Part shown: positions 1-7,747 of the stretch, piece by piece
How the letters are laid out: every line of letters starts with the position of its first letter
How positions within the stretch are numbered: the stretch's first letter is position 1
Origin: Mycobacterium sp. shizuoka-1
GTDB lineage: Bacteria; Actinomycetota; Actinomycetes; Mycobacteriales; Mycobacteriaceae
Assembly (NCBI RefSeq): GCF_002723835.1
Contig: NZ_BEWG01000055.1
Location: forward strand, 74,851 to 138,850
Length of the DNA stretch: 64,000 bases
Reading direction: 5' to 3'
The notes under the pieces: model-generated
Seen by the model: the letters and a program-made list of their open reading frames with translations, nothing else
What the model was told of the DNA's origin: nothing
The model's database searches: none
Translations under genes and position numbers: made by a program

Positions 1-33
1 GGTCCCCGCCGATGTGTGTCCGGGCGCTGGTGA

Positions 34-774
34 TCAGGGCATCCGGTGCGGAACGTCGGTGATCAAGCCGCCGTCCATGACGAATTCCGATCCGGTCGCG
101 TACGACGACTCGTCGCTGGCCAGAAACAGCACGAACGTCGACACCTCGTGCGGCTCGCCGAGGCGTCCCATCGGGGCCGCCACCAGATCCTCGGGCATGT
201 GTGCGGTCATCGGGGTCCGGATCATCCCCGGGTGCAGCGAGTTGACCCGAATGTTGTTGCCGGCCAATTCGAGTGCTGCCGACTTCGTCAGTCCGCGGAT
301 CGCCCACTTGGAGGCCACGTAACCGTGGTTTCCCGGGGTTCCGCGCATCGCCTGGATGGACGACATGTTGATGATGGAGCCGCCGCCGGCCGCAGTCATC
401 GGTTCGATCACCGACTTGATCCCGAGCATGGTGCCGGTCAGGTTGACGTCGATCACCCGTTGCCAGCGCTCGGGTTCGAGGTTCTTGAGCGTGCGGCGGT
501 ACACGATGCCGGCGTTGTTGACCAGGACGGTCAGGCTGCCGAATTCGCGCACGGTGAGTGCGACGGCGGCCGACCAGTCGTCGGGATCGGCGACGTCGAG
601 GTGGACGTAGCGGGCGGCCTCGCCGAGTTCGGCGGCCACCGCCGCCCCCTCCTCGTCCAGCACGTCGCCGAGCACCACCTTGGCGCCCTCACTGACCAGG
701 AGCCGGGCGTGCGCCGCCCCCATGCCACGCGCGGCACCGCTGATCAGGGCGACCTTGCCCTCGACACGTCCCAT
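34..774 (-). CDS. Short-chain dehydrogenase/reductase (FabG3/20-beta-HSD-like)
   Basis: A 246-residue classical SDR that should use NAD(P)(H) to oxidise or reduce a hydroxyl/keto substrate in the cytosol. Visible are the Rossmann motif SGAARGMG near residue 11, the NNAG motif, the catalytic Ser in NMSSIQ, YVASK with catalytic Tyr and Lys, and a C-terminal DGG typical of the family. The sequence closely resembles the mycobacterial Rv2002 (FabG3) 20-beta-hydroxysteroid dehydrogenase group from memory, so a steroid or lipid substrate is plausible but unproven. The frame extends 21 codons further upstream (to 837), but that part is unlike the family and the ATG at 774 puts the Rossmann fold at the normal place. 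It is divergent from the hydrolase starting at 868. Confidence 0.85.
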   Translation of the reverse strand: MGRVEGKVALISGAARGMGAAHARLLVSEGAKVVLGDVLDEEGAAVAAELGEAARYVHLDVADPDDWSAAVALTVREFGSLTVLVNNAGIVYRRTLKNLEPERWQRVIDVNLTGTMLGIKSVIEPMTAAGGGSIINMSSIQAMRGTPGNHGYVASKWAIRGLTKSAALELAGNNIRVNSLHPGMIRTPMTAHMPEDLVAAPMGRLGEPHEVSTFVLFLASDESSYATGSEFVMDGGLITDVPHRMP

Positions 775-867
775 GCGCGGCACGGTACTCCAGAGCGCAC
801 GGCTCGGGTGCAGGCTACCTCCGCGTTCGCCCGCCAAACAGCCCTGCCGGGGCTAAGGTGAGCGGCT

Positions 868-1656
868 GTGTTGGAGGTGATCGACAAGGGTGGGGCCACT
901 GCCACCCACGCCACGCCGCTGTTGTTCGTGCACGGCGCCTTCCACGCGGCATGGTGCTGGGACGACCACTTTCTGGACTACTTCGCCGAGCGCGGCTATC
1001 ACGCGCTGGCCCTGAACCTGCGTGGCCACGGCGGAAGCACGTCGCCGGCACCGATCAACGAATGCAGCGTCTTCGACTACGTCGCGGACGTGAATACCGT
1101 GGCCGACGGCCTGCCGGTGCGGCCGGTGGTCATCGGACACTCGATGGGTGGCTTCGTGGTGCAGAAGTACCTTGCGGTGCACGACGCGCCGGCCGCCGTC
1201 CTGGTCGCGTCGGCGCCCCCGACCGGTATCGCTCCCGCGACAGTGCGGGTGGCCCGGCGGCACTGGCGTCAGTCGATGCGCACCCGGTCGCTCAGTAGGC
1301 CGCTGGATTTCTTTGCTGCACCGGGTGTTTCGCGCGCGACCTTTTACCATTCCGCCACACCCGACGACATCGTCACCGCCTGCGTGTCGCGGCTCGGTCC
1401 AGAAAGTGCCCGGGTCCTCTACCGCGATCTGCTCTACCGCCACCTCGCCCGGCCCAAACAGGTCACCACCGAGGTGCTGGTGCTCGGTGCCGAACTCGAC
1501 GGGTTCTTCACCCCGCGTGAGGTGGCCGCCACAGCCCGGGCGTACCGCACCGAGCCGGTGATGTTTCCTGCCATGGGGCACAACATGATGCTCGAGCGCG
1601 GCTGGTACGAGGTGGCCGATCACATCGACCGGTGGCTGCGGGCCACGCTGGGCTGA
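868..1656 (+). CDS. Alpha/beta hydrolase
   Basis: A 262-residue soluble alpha/beta hydrolase, probably an esterase or lactonase-like enzyme. The oxyanion region LLFVHGAFHAAWCW comes near residue 15, the nucleophile elbow is GHSMGG, the acidic residue is probably in LVLGAELDGFF, and the terminal catalytic His is in MGHNM. The start is a GTG; a good -10 hexamer TAAGGT lies at 854-859, so transcription should begin at about the GTG itself and the mRNA may be leaderless, as is common in mycobacteria. It is divergent from the SDR gene, sharing a 93-bp intergenic region. The exact substrate cannot be told from the sequence. Confidence 0.85.
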   Translation: MLEVIDKGGATATHATPLLFVHGAFHAAWCWDDHFLDYFAERGYHALALNLRGHGGSTSPAPINECSVFDYVADVNTVADGLPVRPVVIGHSMGGFVVQKYLAVHDAPAAVLVASAPPTGIAPATVRVARRHWRQSMRTRSLSRPLDFFAAPGVSRATFYHSATPDDIVTACVSRLGPESARVLYRDLLYRHLARPKQVTTEVLVLGAELDGFFTPREVAATARAYRTEPVMFPAMGHNMMLERGWYEVADHIDRWLRATLG

Positions 1657-1673
1657 GCCGGACGTGACCGCGG

Positions 1674-2273
1674 TCAGCCGGCCGCCGGCCGCAACCCCGC
1701 CAGCATTGCCTGCACTCCGACCTCCCACCGGCGGTCGACCGACTCCGCCGTCGTGCCCAGCCAGCGGCCGGCCTCCTGGACCGCCAAACCCTGTGCCAGC
1801 GCCAGCAATACGTGGGCGATGTCGACCGGATCACCGGCGAGCAGCCCGGCGTCGGCACAGCGTTGGACCTTGCCGACGAGGATCTCGCGCACCGTCGGCG
1901 CGGCTGCCAGCTGCTCGGGATCAGGATCGAGATCCTGGAACGGCCTGCTGAACATCACCCGCGCCAGCGGCGGATAGTCCAGGCAGAACCGGCGAAACAC
2001 CGGTATCGCCGCCCGCACGTCGGCCAGCGCGTCGTCGGTCTCCCCGATTGCGGTCAATTCGGTTCCCAGCCGGCGGAAACCCTCGAAGAACACCGCCCGT
2101 AGCAGACCGGCCTTGTCGGAGAACAGCTCGTAGACCGCCGGCACCGAGGTGCCTGCTCGTTCGGCCACCCGCCGAGTGGTGAAGCCGGACATGCCGTCTT
2201 CACACAGCGTCCTCACCGCGACGTCGATCACGCGATCGCGCAGCTCGGGAGTGCGCTGCTTGATCCTGGGCAC
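1674..2273 (-). CDS. TetR-family transcriptional regulator
   Basis: A 199-residue TetR-type repressor. The N-terminal helix-turn-helix (residues about 10-55) includes GFTTRRVAERAGTSVPAVYE, the usual TetR recognition-helix pattern; the C-terminal part is a helical ligand-binding domain without obvious assignment. It starts at GTG 2273 only three bases after the stop of the echA3-like gene, so both should be translated from one mRNA. The promoter of that operon holds a perfect 12-bp palindrome at 3013-3024 overlapping the -10, a good candidate for autoregulation by this protein. The ligand is unknown; with an enoyl-CoA hydratase-like partner an acyl-CoA is a reasonable guess. Confidence 0.88.
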   Translation of the reverse strand: MPRIKQRTPELRDRVIDVAVRTLCEDGMSGFTTRRVAERAGTSVPAVYELFSDKAGLLRAVFFEGFRRLGTELTAIGETDDALADVRAAIPVFRRFCLDYPPLARVMFSRPFQDLDPDPEQLAAAPTVREILVGKVQRCADAGLLAGDPVDIAHVLLALAQGLAVQEAGRWLGTTAESVDRRWEVGVQAMLAGLRPAAG

Positions 2274-2276
2274 GGA

Positions 2277-2975
2277 CTAGGAGAGCCCGAACTCGGAGCC
2301 GATGTTGTCGATGCCCGCGCGCATGGCGTCCAGCGTGGCCTGGCGGGCGCGCAGCTTGCTGGCCACGTGTGCGCCGGCGCTCAGCGTGGTGAACTCGCGG
2401 GCGGCTTCCTCGGCGCGCGAGAGCACCAGGTCGTTCAGCACGATCTCGTCGACCCAGCCGCCGGCCAGGGCCGTCTCGCCGAGGAAGATCTTGGCCAGCC
2501 CGACGGCCTGCTGGTAGGCCGACGGGGTGAGCCGAAGCCGCAGGATCTCCAGCGCGGGGTAGGGCAGCACCATCCCGATTGCGACTTCGTTGGCCTGAAA
2601 GTTGTACGTGGGGCCGGTAATCCGATGATCGGTGCTGCATGCCAGGAATGACCCCATGGCGATGGCGTGGCCGGTGACTGCCGCGACGACGGGCTTGGGG
2701 AACGACAGCAGCCGGTGGGACAGGTTGAATCCGGCTTGCAGCATCTCGATGGAAGCCTGGATGTCGCCGGAGCGGAACACCTTCAGGTCGAAGCCGCCGC
2801 TGAACACCCGCTCGTTTCCGGCGATCACCACCGCGCCGGCGTCCTCGGCGAGCGCGCGGTCCAGATTGTCGTTGATCTCGCCGAGCATGGCCGGGCTCAG
2901 CACGTTGACCTTGCCGTCGTCCATCGTGAGCACGGCGATCGCGTCGTTCTTGCGATAACTGACCGATCCGCTCAT
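2277..2975 (-). CDS. echA3: Enoyl-CoA hydratase/isomerase family protein (EchA3-like)
   Basis: A 232-residue crotonase-fold protein, short for the family and matching the length of mycobacterial EchA3. Crotonase features include the FSGGFDLKVF oxyanion region and TGHAIAMGS. One classical acidic residue (the Glu in NEVAIGM, equivalent to rat Glu164) is present, but the other catalytic Glu (rat Glu144) appears to be replaced by Ser in GSFLA, so simple hydratase activity is doubtful. It heads a two-gene operon with the TetR gene and occupies the same place relative to the glyoxalase-like gene and hadABC as in M. tuberculosis. Its promoter and operator are visible upstream (3012-3048). Confidence 0.85.
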   Translation of the reverse strand: MSGSVSYRKNDAIAVLTMDDGKVNVLSPAMLGEINDNLDRALAEDAGAVVIAGNERVFSGGFDLKVFRSGDIQASIEMLQAGFNLSHRLLSFPKPVVAAVTGHAIAMGSFLACSTDHRITGPTYNFQANEVAIGMVLPYPALEILRLRLTPSAYQQAVGLAKIFLGETALAGGWVDEIVLNDLVLSRAEEAAREFTTLSAGAHVASKLRARQATLDAMRAGIDNIGSEFGLS

Positions 2976-3011
2976 GGAGGCTCCTTCGTCGCAGCGTCGA
3001 ATTTCGTATCG

Positions 3012-3048
3012 ACGTTACGTAACGAGGTTCCAATTGCCAAGAGGCAAT
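3012..3048 (-). promoter_or_regulatory. echA3-tetR promoter with palindromic operator
   Basis: On the minus strand a -35 TTGGCA (3035-3040) and a -10 TAACGT (3012-3017) are separated by exactly 17 bp. The perfect palindrome CGTTACGTAACG (3013-3024) covers the -10, and a second inverted repeat ATTGCC-4-GGCAAT (3033-3048) covers the -35. Repression by the operon's own TetR protein is the natural inference. Confidence 0.7.
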
Positions 3049-3054
3049 CTCGGC

Positions 3055-3867
3055 TCAGCCGTGCCGGGGCAGCCGAACGACCTCGGTGGGATGCTCGAAT
3101 CGCTCGCGCCGCCACCGGCTCTGGGTCTCGTCCGCGGCGCGCTTCATCCGGTCGATCTCGGCCCGCAATACGTCGACTCGGGCCTCCTTGGTGGCGTAGT
3201 GGAAGTAGTCGAGGGTGGTGCGCAACAGTTCGAGCTTCTCGCGCTCGCGCTTGGCCAGGTCGTGTCCGGTCATCATCTCCACACGGCGCACCGGCTGCAG
3301 CGACTCCCAGTCCAACACCACCTTGGTGCGATACACCGCGCGCTTGCGGCCGAAGGTTCTGGCCCGCCACCCCTGTGGTGCGGGACGGTCGTAATAGGAG
3401 ACCACCCCTTCGAATCGTGAGTCGATCGACGGGCCGAACTGGTTACGATCCAGCGCGGAATCCCACACTGTGCGCCATTCCTGGGTGGGTGCGAGCTCTG
3501 GAATGCCCTGCGGCAGCGTCAATTCCACGATGTCGGTGAACCCGTCCTCGGCGTGCTCGTAGCGAGCAACCGTCGGCGGTTTGTCGAAGGTGAACCCCAC
3601 GTCGTAGGCGGCCGTGCTGCCGTAGTTGCGGACGACCAGCTCGACGACGTGCCAGTCCGCCGCGTGCGGCTCCATCACCATCGCGACGTGTGGCCGCACC
3701 TGCTTGGCATTGACGTGCTGGTGCCGGCGGATCTGCCGATGCGTGTAGAGCAGCGCCACCAGCCCCAGCAGCAGTGCTGCCCAGGCGGCTACCGCCAGCC
3801 ACGTTCCGGCCCCGACCCCGGTTACATCTCCCCACAGATCCGCGAGACTCTCTCTCGCGTTTTCCAC
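3055..3867 (-). CDS. Membrane-anchored protein of unknown function (Rv0633c position)
   Basis: A 270-residue protein that I do not recognise beyond its place, which matches Rv0633c. There is one N-terminal membrane segment at about residues 15-38 (VTGVGAGTWLAVAAWAALLL), followed by a basic HRQIRRHQ stretch, a predicted beta-rich region (about 60-190) and a highly charged C-terminal helix rich in Arg and Glu that may be coiled. The charge distribution suggests that the soluble part lies in the cytoplasm. It begins with GTG 3867 and lies upstream of the echA3 promoter on the same strand. No catalytic motif is visible. Confidence 0.65.
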   Translation of the reverse strand: MENARESLADLWGDVTGVGAGTWLAVAAWAALLLGLVALLYTHRQIRRHQHVNAKQVRPHVAMVMEPHAADWHVVELVVRNYGSTAAYDVGFTFDKPPTVARYEHAEDGFTDIVELTLPQGIPELAPTQEWRTVWDSALDRNQFGPSIDSRFEGVVSYYDRPAPQGWRARTFGRKRAVYRTKVVLDWESLQPVRRVEMMTGHDLAKREREKLELLRTTLDYFHYATKEARVDVLRAEIDRMKRAADETQSRWRRERFEHPTEVVRLPRHG

Positions 3868-3930
3868 CCATCGCTTATATCACGGCAAACTGTCGACCGC
3901 AGTATTGACGCAGGTGAAACTTATTGCGGC

Positions 3931-4632
3931 TCAGGACAACCGGCGCTGCGCGGCCAGCGGGCTGGCCGCGGCCAGCGCCCGCCGGCGTCGCGCGGCGAGG
4001 GTAACCGGCAACACCGCCCCGATCCCGCACGCCTGGGCGAACTGCTGAGCGGTGAGCCCATCGGCGGAATTCATGTCGCAGCGCCCGAACGGCGGTGCGC
4101 CCTCAGGTAATCCACCGCCGTACCCCTGCCCATCGGTGTACTGGTGAGCGACCTTGCCCGGATACGGCGGGTTCGAGCCGTAGGCGGCGACGACCAGGCG
4201 CAGACCCGCCGGCTTGGTGGGCCACAGGCGGTTCAGATCCCCGACGTTGCCGTAGCCGATCACCTTGGCCGCCGAGCCGACGTACGCCCCGACCGCGTCG
4301 TAGGCGGCGTTGATCCCGGCGGACTGGTCGCCGGAGATCTGCCCGCCCCACGACTCGACGTCGATCATCACCGCCATCCGCGGATGTGGCGCGCGCACCT
4401 GGGAGATGAAAGTGTTCACGGTGTCGCGCCAATTGGGCCGCCAGACGAAGTAGGCGATGAAGAACGTCAACCGCCCGGCATCGACATTGCGCAGGCACCA
4501 GGCGTAGTTGTTCACCCATCGGCGGTCTCGGTAGGTGCCGTCACAGGCCCGGATGCACAGCACCGGATACGGGTAGGTGTCGTTGACGCCGACCTGCCAT
4601 TCGGAGACATCGGCGTAGAGCGTGTCTGCCAT
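3931..4632 (-). CDS. GH25-like (lysozyme-type) glycoside hydrolase
   Basis: A 233-residue protein resembling family 25 muramidases. The hallmark strand YADVSEWQ has Asp8, and the catalytic pair D-x-E appears as Asp91 and Glu93 in MIDVESW; both are expected of GH25 lysozymes that cleave the glycan strand of peptidoglycan. No clear signal peptide is visible, so export could depend on another route or the protein could act inside, as for phage-derived lysins. The ATG at 4632 is preferred to one eight codons upstream because it directly precedes the GH25 strand. I do not know a gene at this place in M. tuberculosis, so it is an accessory insertion between Rv0633c- and Rv0634c-like genes. Confidence 0.7.
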   Translation of the reverse strand: MADTLYADVSEWQVGVNDTYPYPVLCIRACDGTYRDRRWVNNYAWCLRNVDAGRLTFFIAYFVWRPNWRDTVNTFISQVRAPHPRMAVMIDVESWGGQISGDQSAGINAAYDAVGAYVGSAAKVIGYGNVGDLNRLWPTKPAGLRLVVAAYGSNPPYPGKVAHQYTDGQGYGGGLPEGAPPFGRCDMNSADGLTAQQFAQACGIGAVLPVTLAARRRRALAAASPLAAQRRLS

Positions 4633-4700
4633 CGAATCTTCCCGGCTGTCAATCAAATTGGGGGCGGTGCCCCTGCGGTCAGGTTACCGCGTCGAGGCGC

Positions 4701-5417
4701 TCAGCCACCCATCAGCGTGCGCCACTGGTCCAGGTTGGACGCCTTGTACACGTAGTTGGAGCGCTTGACCTCCGACAGCGCGGCGCTGGGCTCGATGGAA
4801 TACCAGTGTCCGGGAAACACCGCCGGATCACCGGACAGCGCCGCCAATTGCTGGAGGCTGCGGAACATCTCGTCGACATCGCCGCCGGGGAAGTCGGTGC
4901 GTCCGCAGCCGTCGAGGAAGAGCGTGTCCCCGGCGACCAGGCGGCCGTCCAGCAGGAAGCACTGGCTGCCCGGCGTGTGGCCGGGGGTGTGCAGCAGCTC
5001 GATGTCGATGGCGCCGACGGCCACCTTGTCGCCGTGCTCGTGCGCGGTCAGCCCGCTCATCGGGATACCGGTCACCCGGGACACCCAGAGCGCTTCGTGG
5101 GTGTTGACGTGGACGGGCACCTCGGCCCGCTCCAGCAGTTCGGCCAGGCCCGCCAGCGTGAAGCCCATCATCGATCCGCCGACGTGGTCGGGGTGGTGGT
5201 GGGTGACCAGCACGCCGGACAGATGCATGCCGTCGGCCTCGAGGGCGTCGACCAGGTCGCCGGCCGCATAGGCCGGATCGACGACAACGGCGTCGCCGGT
5301 CTCGCGGTCACCGATCAGGTACGCGAAGTTGCGCATCTGCTGGGCCATCATGTCGCCGGCGGCGAAATCCCGGCCGGACAGCAGCTGGCGGAAGTACAGA
5401 CGGTCGGTCGAGGCCAT
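4701..5417 (-). CDS. Metallo-beta-lactamase-fold hydrolase (glyoxalase II-like)
   Basis: A 238-residue MBL-fold hydrolase. The zinc motif is intact in VTHHHPDHVGG, with further metal ligands in HTPGHTPGS and a late His in VFPGHWYS. This arrangement fits glyoxalase II-like thioesterases or persulfide-type hydrolases. It corresponds by position to Rv0634c, immediately before the tRNA-Thr/tRNA-Met/rpmG2 cluster. A GTG two codons upstream (5423) is a possible alternative start. The reaction is probably hydrolysis of an S-acyl thiol; the thiol in mycobacteria would more likely be mycothiol than glutathione, which is inference. Confidence 0.85.
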   Translation of the reverse strand: MASTDRLYFRQLLSGRDFAAGDMMAQQMRNFAYLIGDRETGDAVVVDPAYAAGDLVDALEADGMHLSGVLVTHHHPDHVGGSMMGFTLAGLAELLERAEVPVHVNTHEALWVSRVTGIPMSGLTAHEHGDKVAVGAIDIELLHTPGHTPGSQCFLLDGRLVAGDTLFLDGCGRTDFPGGDVDEMFRSLQQLAALSGDPAVFPGHWYSIEPSAALSEVKRSNYVYKASNLDQWRTLMGG

Positions 5418-5502
5418 GGCCACACAGTAGATCGCCCGGTAGTGGCTCGACCAGCCGTGCTCGCTCTCGTTCGCGGGTCATTTCGCGCCCGCGACGAGCG
5501 GT

Positions 5503-5532
5503 TTGGCTCAGTCCCGCGCCACGCTGTACCCT
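5503..5532 (+). promoter_or_regulatory. Candidate promoter of tRNA-Thr/tRNA-Met/rpmG
   Basis: TTGGCT (5503-5508) and TACCCT (5527-5532) are separated by 18 bp, about 40 bases before the tRNA-Thr gene. The spacing and hexamers fit a SigA promoter. Confidence 0.5.
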
Positions 5533-5574
5533 CTTTAAGGCCCACGCCGCGCCGCAGGTTGCGTCGGGGGTCAG

Positions 5575-5647
5575 GCCCCCTTAGCTCAGTCGGCAGAGCG
5601 TTTCCATGGTAAGGAAAAGGTCAACGGTTCGATTCCGTTAGGGGGCT
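5575..5647 (+). tRNA. thrT: tRNA-Thr (GGT)
   Basis: A complete 73-nt cloverleaf: acceptor GCCCCCT pairs with AGGGGGC, the anticodon stem TTTCC/GGAAA encloses loop ATGGTAA giving anticodon GGT, and the T-arm GGTTCGATTCC is canonical. No CCA is encoded. It lies just upstream of tRNA-Met and rpmG. Confidence 0.95.
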
Positions 5648-5684
5648 CGGTGGACGCGAGCGGGGCTCCGCCCGCGCCTATCGG

Positions 5685-5758
5685 GGCGGTGTAGCTCAGC
5701 TGGTTAGAGCGCACGACTCATAATCGTGAGGTCGGGAGATCGAGCCTCCCCACCGCTA
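5685..5758 (+). tRNA. metT: tRNA-Met (CAT)
   Basis: A 74-nt cloverleaf with anticodon stem CACGA/TCGTG and loop CTCATAA giving anticodon CAT. The first acceptor pair is G-U, the remaining six are Watson-Crick. The acceptor and D-arm look like an elongator rather than initiator tRNA, and its place beside rpmG2 matches metT of M. tuberculosis. Confidence 0.93.
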
Positions 5759-5798
5759 CTAGTAGACGCAAACGAGAACGTGAAAGAAGGCAACGGAC

Positions 5799-5966
5799 GT
5801 GGCCTCCAGTACTGACGTACGGCCGAAGATCACTTTGGCCTGCGAGGTGTGCAAGCACCGCAACTACATCACCAAGAAGAACCGCCGCAACGACCCCGAC
5901 CGGCTGGAGCTGAAGAAGTTCTGCCCGAACTGCGGGCATCACCAGCCGCACAAAGAGTCGCGCTGA
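5799..5966 (+). CDS. rpmG: 50S ribosomal protein L33
   Basis: A 55-residue L33 of the large ribosomal subunit, starting at GTG 5799 behind an AAGAAGG-like ribosome binding site. It carries two zinc-ribbon CxxC pairs (CEVC and CPNC), i.e. the zinc-binding form of L33. It follows tRNA-Met by 40 bases and should be co-transcribed with it. Mycobacteria also keep a cysteine-free L33 copy used under zinc starvation elsewhere in the genome, so this is the zinc-replete paralogue (rpmG2 in M. tuberculosis). Confidence 0.95.
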   Translation: MASSTDVRPKITLACEVCKHRNYITKKNRRNDPDRLELKKFCPNCGHHQPHKESR

Positions 5967-5972
5967 TTTGTC

Positions 5973-5990
5973 GGCCGTCTGTCGACGGCC
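5973..5990 (+). other. Stem-loop between rpmG and hadA
   Basis: A perfect 7-bp stem GGCCGTC/GACGGCC with a TGTC loop, seven bases after the rpmG stop and without a U-tract. It may act as a weak terminator or RNA-processing site limiting read-through into hadA. Confidence 0.5.
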
Positions 5991-6030
5991 CGGTAGAAGT
6001 GCCGAGGTTGACTAGGTAGGTTTCTGTTCC

Positions 6031-6510
6031 GTGGCATTGTCCGAAGCTTTGATCGGAACGCACTACCGCCATCCCGAGTCCTATGTGGTGGAGCGCGAGA
6101 AGATCCGCGAGCACGCCAACGCCGTCAAGAACGACCATCCGGCGTTCTTCTCCGATTCGGCGGCCGCCGAACTCGGCTACGACGGCGTGCTGGCGCCGCT
6201 GACCTTCATCAGCATCTTCGGCTACACGGCTCAGACCGCCTTCTTCGCCGACGCCAACATCGGCCTCACCGACAAGCAGATCGTGCAGGTCGACCAGGTC
6301 TTGAAGTTCCGCAAGCCGATCACGGCCGGGGACACGCTCTTCTGTGACGTCTACGTGCATGACATCCGGCAGGCGCACGGCACCGACATCATCGTCACCA
6401 GAAATGTCGTCAGCAACCAGGACGACGAGGTAGTACAGGAGACCTACACGACGCTTGCCGGGCGGAGTGAGGAAGACGGAGAGAGTGGCTTCAACGATGG
6501 CACTGCGTGA
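6031..6510 (+). CDS. hadA: (3R)-hydroxyacyl-ACP dehydratase subunit HadA
   Basis: A 159-residue MaoC/hot-dog-fold protein that pairs with HadB to form the HadAB dehydratase of the FAS-II cycle, which removes water from 3-hydroxyacyl-AcpM during mycolic acid elongation. HadA is the substrate-binding, non-catalytic partner, and the hydratase-2 catalytic motif is accordingly absent. Family features include the FITAGDT-like segment KPITAGDTLF and the IVQVDQVLKF strand, nearly identical to HadC. It starts at GTG 6031 and overlaps hadB by 14 bases. In pathogenic mycobacteria HadA is the target of thiacetazone and isoxyl after activation. Confidence 0.95.
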   Translation: MALSEALIGTHYRHPESYVVEREKIREHANAVKNDHPAFFSDSAAAELGYDGVLAPLTFISIFGYTAQTAFFADANIGLTDKQIVQVDQVLKFRKPITAGDTLFCDVYVHDIRQAHGTDIIVTRNVVSNQDDEVVQETYTTLAGRSEEDGESGFNDGTA

Positions 6511-6925
6511 GTTCAGCTCGGTCAATGTGGGTGAGGAGCTGCCTGAAAAGGTCATCACCCTGACCCGCGCCGACTTGGTCAACTATGCCGGTGTGTCCGG
6601 CGACCTCAACCCGATCCACTGGGACGACGAGATCGCCAAGCAGGTCGGCCTGGACACCGCGATCGCCCACGGGATGCTCACCATGGGCCTCGGCGGCGGC
6701 TACGTCACCTCCTGGATCGGTGATCCGGGTGCGGTGACCGAGTACAACGTGCGCTTCACCGCGATCGTCCCGGTGCCCAACGACGGCGTCGGCGCCGAGA
6801 TCGTCTTCTCCGGCAAGGTGAAGTCCGCCGACCCCGAGACCAAGTCCGTGACCATCGCGCTGACGGCCACAACGGGGGGAAAGAAGATTTTCGGTCGCGC
6901 CGTGGCGATTGCGAAGTTGGCGTAA
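6497..6925 (+). CDS. hadB: (3R)-hydroxyacyl-ACP dehydratase catalytic subunit HadB
   Basis: A 142-residue MaoC-like hot-dog protein, the catalytic subunit shared by the HadAB and HadBC heterodimers in FAS-II mycolate elongation. The hydratase-2 motif with catalytic Asp and His is visible in YAGVSGDLNPIHWDDE. The ATG at 6497 (MALREFSSV) gives the length and N-terminus of known HadB proteins; the frame remains open upstream but that part lies within hadA. The 14-base overlap with hadA and the two-base gap before hadC indicate translational coupling and equal output of the three subunits. Confidence 0.96.
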   Translation: MALREFSSVNVGEELPEKVITLTRADLVNYAGVSGDLNPIHWDDEIAKQVGLDTAIAHGMLTMGLGGGYVTSWIGDPGAVTEYNVRFTAIVPVPNDGVGAEIVFSGKVKSADPETKSVTIALTATTGGKKIFGRAVAIAKLA

Positions 6926-6927
6926 CC

Positions 6928-7440
6928 ATGGCACTCAAGACTGACATCCGGGGAATGGTCTGGGAGTACCCCGACACCTTCGTCGTAGGACGCGAGCAGA
7001 TCCGCCAGTACGCCAATTCGGTGAAGGCCCACGATCCGGCCTCGATCGACGAGAAGGCCGCGGCCGAACTCGGCCACTCCGGTCTGGTGGCACCGCCGAC
7101 CTTCATGTCGATCCTGGCCGTGATGATCCAGCGGCACTTCTTCCAGCATGTCGACGTCGGTTTCGAGACCATGCAGATCGTGCAGGTGGACCAGAAGTTC
7201 AAGTTCTACCGACCCATCGTCGAAGGCGACGCGGTCAAGGGAACGATGTACATCGAGTCCGTCGACGAGCGGTTCGGTGCGGACATCGTCACCACCCGCA
7301 ATGTGCTGATCGACCAGCACGGCGAGGTGGTCATGGAGTCCTTCACCACGCTGATGGGTCACGAGGGCGACAACTCGATCTCGGCCGGCTGGGATCCGGA
7401 GACCGGACAGGTGCTGCGCAAGCCGGTGGCCCACGACTGA
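6928..7440 (+). CDS. hadC: (3R)-hydroxyacyl-ACP dehydratase subunit HadC
   Basis: A 170-residue paralogue of HadA (shared IVQVDQ-FKF strand and similar N-terminal VGREQIRQYANSV). With HadB it forms the HadBC dehydratase acting on longer chains late in meromycolate elongation. Like HadA it lacks the Asp/His hydratase motif. It starts with an ATG two bases after the hadB stop, completing the hadABC operon. No terminator is obvious before the tRNA-Trp promoter region. Confidence 0.95.
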   Translation: MALKTDIRGMVWEYPDTFVVGREQIRQYANSVKAHDPASIDEKAAAELGHSGLVAPPTFMSILAVMIQRHFFQHVDVGFETMQIVQVDQKFKFYRPIVEGDAVKGTMYIESVDERFGADIVTTRNVLIDQHGEVVMESFTTLMGHEGDNSISAGWDPETGQVLRKPVAHD

Positions 7441-7448
7441 CAGCGGGA

Positions 7449-7479
7449 TTAACACTCGTCCGATGTGCCGTTGTACACT
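7449..7479 (+). promoter_or_regulatory. Candidate promoter of tRNA-Trp-secE-nusG
   Basis: A good -10 TACACT (7474-7479) is preceded by TTAACA (7449-7454) at a rather long 19-bp spacing, within the gap between hadC and tRNA-Trp. Confidence 0.45.
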
Positions 7480-7573
7480 CGGACCTCGGGGTTTTCCCAG
7501 ATAAGCGCGCTGTCCGTCGGTTCGGGTTGACCGAACGGGGAGCGCGCGACCTATGTGGGGCAAACCTTTGCAG

Positions 7574-7646
<73 letters not shown>

Positions 7647-7747
7647 CAATAACTGAATAAGACTGGACTGGAACATGGTGGACACTGGAGGGTGCACACC
7701 GGGCTGGGGTACTCAGCCCTGACGGACTCGACACAAAGGAGCATGCG

